Shown here in pieces: positions 60,395 through 64,000 of a stretch of DNA of 64,000 bases; positions within the stretch are counted from its first letter, which is position 1; every line of letters starts with the position of its first letter. The stretch spans positions 62,001 to 126,000 of the forward strand of contig JBMYZR010000002.1 of NCBI GenBank assembly GCA_049610565.1, written 5' to 3'. The position numbers and the translations under genes are program-made. This DNA comes from UBA8752 sp049610565. Lineage in GTDB: Bacteria; Bacteroidota; Bacteroidia; Flavobacteriales_D; Sanyastnellaceae. Below the pieces are notes generated by a model that saw only the letters and a program-made list of their open reading frames with translations, was not told the origin of the DNA and searched no databases.

Positions 60395-61543
60395 ATGTCC
60401 AACGCTGCTCCCGCATCCGACCCCGATGACCTGATGGCCCAAACCCCGTTGGAAGCCCGGTTCTGGACCGTTCGTCGCATCGCCGGCCTGCTCGGGGTCA
60501 TCCTCCTCATCGGAGGCCTCATCCGGTTTTCCGATCTGACCGCCTATCTCATCGTCTCCATCGCGTTGAGCTTCATCGGTCGGCCGCTCATGCGCCTCTG
60601 CGACCGCCTCCGGATTGGAAGCCGGTCCGTGGGGCCCACGGTTGGCGCCGTACTCACCCTGACCCTCCTGTTCGCCGCATTGGGGCTGCTGGTCAGCCTG
60701 TTTGCCCCGCTGATTTCCGCCGAAGCCGGCGCCCTCGCCGGACTGGACTTCGAAGGCACCGCCCGACAACTCGAATCCCTCCTCGCCGATTGGGTGCCCG
60801 TGCTCGAAGCCCAGGGCGTCAACCCCACGGCCTGGATCGACACCGCCCAGCTCGGAACCGCCTTGTCCTCCACCCTCGGTCCCGACGGCCTTGGGGGCGC
60901 CCTGTCCGGCCTGTTTTCCGCCGCGGGCAGCCTCGTCGTCGCCCTGTTCAGCGTAGCCTTCATGACGTTCTTCTTCCTCAAGGACCGCCACCTGTTCCCC
61001 GCCATCCTCGAGGCGCTCACGCCGGACCGCCACATGGCCCGCATGCAGAGCGTCGTGGAGAATTCCACGGAACTCCTCACCCGCTACTTCGTTGGGCTGG
61101 CCGCCCAAGTGGCCATCATCACGACCGTCATCACAAGCGGACTGCTCATTCTCGGTGTGCCAAATGCCTTCCTCATCGGGTTCCTCGCCGGATTGCTCAA
61201 CCTCATTCCCTATGTCGGGCCCCTCATCGGGGCGGGCATCGGACTGGTCATCATCCTCACCACCCACCTGCAAGCCCCCGATCTGGGAGGACTCCTGGGC
61301 AAGGCGGGGCTGGTCTTCTTCCTCGCCCAAGTCGTGGACAACCTGTTCACCCAACCCGTCATTTTCGCCGGAAGCGTCAAGGCGCACCCCCTCGAAATCT
61401 TCTTGCTGATCTCCATTGCAGGCAGCCTCGCGGGCATCACCGGGATGATGCTGGCCATTCCAGCGTATTCGCTGCTCCGGGTGGTGGCCAAGGAATTCCT
61501 GGGGGGATTCAAGGTGGTGCGGTCGCTCACGGAGGACCTCTGA
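60395..61543 (+). CDS. AI-2E family transporter (PerM/TqsA type)
   Basis: A 382-residue inner-membrane protein with about seven to eight helices. IAGLLGVILLIGGLIRFSDL and LIVSIALSFIGRPLMRLCDRL form the N-terminal pair. GAVLTLTLLFAALGLLVSLFAPLI follows, then a soluble helical stretch (about 110-190). After that come FSVAFMTFFFLKDRHLF, the core FLIGFLAGLLNLIPYVGPLIGAGIG (block LLNLIPYVGPLIGA) and PLEIFLLISIAGSLAGITGMMLAIP. The NLIPYxGP and G-x-x-GM(M)LAIP elements are signatures of the UPF0118/AI-2E family. Family members have been linked to autoinducer-2 export and to Na+/H+ exchange; the role here is undetermined. An 81-base gap separates it from pyrG. Confidence 0.88.
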   Translation: MSNAAPASDPDDLMAQTPLEARFWTVRRIAGLLGVILLIGGLIRFSDLTAYLIVSIALSFIGRPLMRLCDRLRIGSRSVGPTVGAVLTLTLLFAALGLLVSLFAPLISAEAGALAGLDFEGTARQLESLLADWVPVLEAQGVNPTAWIDTAQLGTALSSTLGPDGLGGALSGLFSAAGSLVVALFSVAFMTFFFLKDRHLFPAILEALTPDRHMARMQSVVENSTELLTRYFVGLAAQVAIITTVITSGLLILGVPNAFLIGFLAGLLNLIPYVGPLIGAGIGLVIILTTHLQAPDLGGLLGKAGLVFFLAQVVDNLFTQPVIFAGSVKAHPLEIFLLISIAGSLAGITGMMLAIPAYSLLRVVAKEFLGGFKVVRSLTEDL

Positions 61544-61608
61544 ACGCCGCTTCCACCGCCTGTGGACAGAACCGGGAAATTTCCTCCCGACATCCCACGC
61601 AATCGCTG

Positions 61609-61616
61609 TACCTTGC
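61609..61616 (+). promoter_or_regulatory. -7-type promoter element for pyrG
   Basis: TACCTTGC, 8 bases before the ATG at 61625; near match to TAnnTTTG. Confidence 0.4.
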
Positions 61617-61624
61617 TACCCCGT

Positions 61625-63298
61625 ATGCACGGCACTACGGGACAGGCGAAAGCCACCAAATACATCTTTGTCACGGGAGGCGTTTCCTCCAGCCTCGGAA
61701 AAGGCATCATCGGTGCTTCCTTGGCCAAATTGCTCCAGGCGCGGGGCATGAAGGTGACCATCCAGAAACTGGATCCTTACATCAACATCGATCCGGGCAC
61801 CCTCAACCCCTACGAACACGGGGAGTGCTTCGTGACCGATGACGGAGCCGAAACCGATCTGGACCTCGGGCACTACGAGCGTTTCCTCGACGTCCGCACC
61901 TCCCAGGCCAACAACATCACCACCGGCCGCATCTACCAGAGCGTCATCGACAAGGAGCGCCGCGGAGAATACCTCGGGCGCACCGTGCAGGTCATCCCCC
62001 ACATCACCGACGAAATCAAGCGCTGCGTCCAAATCCTCGGCGAAGGCGACCGGTATGACTTCGTGATCACCGAGATCGGAGGCACCGTCGGCGACATCGA
62101 ATCCCTGCCCTACATCGAGGCTGTGCGCCAAATGCGTTGGGAAAAGCCCGACGACACTTTGGTCATCCACTTGACGCTCGTCCCCTACCTCTCCGCTGCC
62201 GGAGAGCTCAAGACGAAGCCGACCCAGCACAGCGTGAAGCAGCTGCTCGAATTCGGTGTACAGCCCGACGTGCTCGTCTGCCGGACCGAACACCAGTTGT
62301 CCAAGTCCATCCGCAACAAGCTCGCCCGATTCTGCAATGTCAACGTGGAAGCCGTCATCCAATCCATCGACGCCGACACGATTTACGATGTTCCACTGTT
62401 GATGCAAGATGAGCGTCTTGATGAAGTGGTTTTGAGCAAGTTGGGCATTGATGCGAGAGGAGCCATCAACCTCAACCCCTGGCTCAACTTTCTCCAAAAG
62501 CACAAGAACCCGGAAGGCCGTGTGGACATCGCCCTCGTCGGCAAATACGTGGAACTCAAAGACAGCTACAAGAGCATCGCCGAGTCCTTCACCCACGCCG
62601 GCGCCGCCAATGGCTTGGAGGTGAAACTCCATTGGATTCACAGCGAGCAGATCCACGCAGAGAATGCAGAAGAGGTCTTCGCGGATGTTGACGGCATCCT
62701 TGTGGCACCGGGATTCGGATCCCGCGGCATTGACGGCAAAATCGAAGCCATTCGCCACGCCCGCGAACACCGCATTCCCTTCTTCGGCATTTGTCTCGGC
62801 ATGCAATGCGCCGTGATTGAATTCGCGCGCAATGTGATTGGCCTGCCCGAGGCCCACAGCACCGAAATCAAGGACTACACCCCCGACCCGGTCATCGACC
62901 TGATGGAGGCCCAGAAAGGATTGGCGGACATGGGAGGCACCATGCGCTTGGGCGCATACCCCTGCCGCCTGGAAGAGGGGTCCCTCTCCGCTGCAGCCTA
63001 CGGACAAACCGACATTGAGGAGCGCCACCGCCACCGGTATGAGTTCAATGACGCCTACCGCGACCGGTTCATCGAGCACGGCATGATTCCCGCCGGCACC
63101 CACCCGGAATCAGGGCTCGTTGAAATTGTGGAAATCCCTGATCATCCGTGGTTTGTTGGCGCCCAGTTCCACCCCGAATACAAGAGCACGGTGGTGACGC
63201 CCCACCCCCTCTTCGAAGCCTTCATTGAGGCAGCGCACACTGCCAAGCGCTCCGGCAAGCCCGCCCAGAAGGCCAGTGACAAGTCAGCCACAGCTTGA
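61625..63298 (+). CDS. pyrG: CTP synthase
   Basis: Makes CTP from UTP, ATP and glutamine. A 557-residue two-domain enzyme. The synthetase domain starts KYIFVTGGVSSSLGKGI and continues with QKLDPYINIDPGTLNPYEHGE (block DPYINIDPGTLNP), ITEIGGTVGDIES and CRTEHQLS. The glutaminase domain has the nucleophile Cys390 in FFGICLGMQCAV and His/Glu in AQFHPEYKS. A short basic C-terminal extension follows. The frame opens at GTG 61562, but the ATG at 61625 follows a promoter-like box and gives the usual N-terminus. In many Bacteroidota pyrG is followed by yidC; here a convergent transglutaminase-like gene abuts it with no spacing. Confidence 0.97.
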   Translation: MHGTTGQAKATKYIFVTGGVSSSLGKGIIGASLAKLLQARGMKVTIQKLDPYINIDPGTLNPYEHGECFVTDDGAETDLDLGHYERFLDVRTSQANNITTGRIYQSVIDKERRGEYLGRTVQVIPHITDEIKRCVQILGEGDRYDFVITEIGGTVGDIESLPYIEAVRQMRWEKPDDTLVIHLTLVPYLSAAGELKTKPTQHSVKQLLEFGVQPDVLVCRTEHQLSKSIRNKLARFCNVNVEAVIQSIDADTIYDVPLLMQDERLDEVVLSKLGIDARGAINLNPWLNFLQKHKNPEGRVDIALVGKYVELKDSYKSIAESFTHAGAANGLEVKLHWIHSEQIHAENAEEVFADVDGILVAPGFGSRGIDGKIEAIRHAREHRIPFFGICLGMQCAVIEFARNVIGLPEAHSTEIKDYTPDPVIDLMEAQKGLADMGGTMRLGAYPCRLEEGSLSAAAYGQTDIEERHRHRYEFNDAYRDRFIEHGMIPAGTHPESGLVEIVEIPDHPWFVGAQFHPEYKSTVVTPHPLFEAFIEAAHTAKRSGKPAQKASDKSATA

Positions 63299-63970
63299 TC
63301 ATCCCTCCGGCGGAAGGCTCCATTGGCCGGAAGCCGTGAAGCAGTGCGGATATTCCGCCTGCAACCGCACCTTGAGAAAATCCAAGGGCACCTCGGCAAA
63401 GAGTCCGTAGTCCTCGAGGTATTCCATGAATTGCGACCCGTTGGCATCAGTGGGCTGAAACAACCGGTCCTCCTCTGCAGACCACGCCAAAGGCTGGGTC
63501 CCGAGTCGCTCGCACAATTCCCGATTGAATACCGGCGTCGACTTGACCCAGCGCTTCCCATTCCAATGGGCCGCGTACCCGTGTGGCACGAGCACATCCG
63601 TTCCGAGACGCCGCTCCAGCTTCTCCGTCGCCAAGTGATTGCGCACACGCGCCAGACCCAGGCGGGCTGGAACGCCCAGAGCACGCAATCCCGCTACGAA
63701 GAGCACGCTCTTGTGGATGCAGTGGCCACTGCCCCGATTGAGGGTGCGGGAGGCAGACAACGCCCGGGCCTCGAGCTCGATGGCATAAGGATCGTACCGG
63801 ATCGAGTCCCGCACGAAGCAGTACCAACTCGCCAGATTATCTCCTAAATCATCACTTCGACACAAGTCTCGTATAGTCCTCGAAACAAGAGGATTTGCAA
63901 AGTCAAATACTTCGTCTGATTGGATGCCCTCTGAACCGATTGGCTTGCCCTGTGCCTGGTGGATGCTCAT
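63299..63970 (-). CDS. Transglutaminase-like superfamily protein
   Basis: A 223-residue protein (from the ATG at 63970) with the papain-like transglutaminase core. The nucleophile Cys84 is in NRGSGHCIHKSVLFVAGLRA (block GSGHCIHK), and the His is probably His130 or His135 in VPHGYAAHW. The third residue, usually Asp after a Trp, is not evident: the sequence reads RWVKSTPVFN. The segment FVRDSIRYDPYAI before the Cys is typical of this superfamily. It may be a cysteine peptidase or an acyltransferase, possibly inactive. It abuts pyrG tail to tail. The reading frame stays open upstream to the window edge. An overlapping frame ends at TGA 63969-63967 (ATGA), so the real start may lie outside, or an upstream gene may overlap. 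Bases ~63841-63950 are AT-richer than the rest. Confidence 0.75.
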   Translation of the reverse strand: MSIHQAQGKPIGSEGIQSDEVFDFANPLVSRTIRDLCRSDDLGDNLASWYCFVRDSIRYDPYAIELEARALSASRTLNRGSGHCIHKSVLFVAGLRALGVPARLGLARVRNHLATEKLERRLGTDVLVPHGYAAHWNGKRWVKSTPVFNRELCERLGTQPLAWSAEEDRLFQPTDANGSQFMEYLEDYGLFAEVPLDFLKVRLQAEYPHCFTASGQWSLPPEG

Positions 63971-64000
63971 GGGGTTTCCAATGTGGATGGGGACGCGCTG

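Overview
This window reads as ordinary chromosome from a GC-rich member of the Bacteroidota, most likely a marine-type Flavobacteriales lineage known from metagenomes. The support is the gene content: a Bacteroidota-type YidC, an S46 dipeptidyl peptidase, a fused formiminotransferase-cyclodeaminase, menaquinone methylation by MenG, OmpA/PD40 and TPR envelope proteins, and secreted proteins with NYNP/DGSC repeats. A recurrent promoter element of the Bacteroidota -7 type (TAnnTTTG and close variants) adds to this, as does the absence of clear Shine-Dalgarno sequences. A run of exactly 10 N at 41912-41921 shows a scaffolded short-read assembly. I see no rRNA, tRNA, CRISPR array, phage or complete insertion sequence. 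No intergenic stretch exceeds 300 bases.

Layout. 1-8.9 kb: 3' end of yidC, a small lipoprotein, an S46 peptidase convergent with PEP carboxylase, an aldo/keto reductase, trmD, rplS and cutC. 8.9-14.8 kb (minus): histidine-degradation genes ftcD and hutI flanking a large secreted FG-GAP protein. 14.9-24.6 kb (plus): aroC, a glutamate/dicarboxylate symporter, and an envelope set (OmpA/PD40, a 1045-residue TPR protein, an outer-membrane barrel). 24.7-27.4 kb: gyrB and an SDR enzyme. 27.4-32.5 kb (minus): a five-gene MacAB-like export operon ending in a membrane methyltransferase. 32.6-35.0 kb: a secreted protein and hutH. 35.1-39.9 kb (plus): paired M16 peptidases, FtsE and a glycosyltransferase, all overlapping. 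39.9-48.4 kb (minus): GT4, a DnaQ-type exonuclease broken by the assembly gap, a PD40 protein, a 2-oxoacid dehydrogenase E2, a GT2/sugar-transferase-like fusion and recR. 48.4-58.2 kb (plus): a sodium:solute symporter, then aspC-hldA-trkH-menG-aroA-EI24-mpl, mostly with overlapping stop/start codons. 58.2-59.8 kb (minus): a ZIP metal transporter under a DtxR-family regulator. 59.9-64 kb: sixA, an AI-2E-type permease, pyrG and a transglutaminase-like protein.

Genes that work together: ftcD, hutI and hutH are three of the histidine-utilisation steps (urocanase is not in the window). aroA and aroC are the last two steps to chorismate. The ABC ATPase, two permeases and adaptor form one exporter. 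The DtxR regulator and ZIP transporter form a metal-homeostasis unit with a palindromic operator candidate.

I found no convincing undescribed defence or mobile system. The strongest non-obvious signal is regulatory. Six genes carry a -7-type element exactly 4 nt before the start codon, and AI-2E carries one at 5 nt, which implies leaderless transcripts. The same element settles several start codons. Second-tier signals are the metalloregulator intergenic region, a 54-nt AT-rich tail that appears to interrupt the exonuclease gene at the assembly gap, and the uncharacterised TPR-barrel envelope operon.
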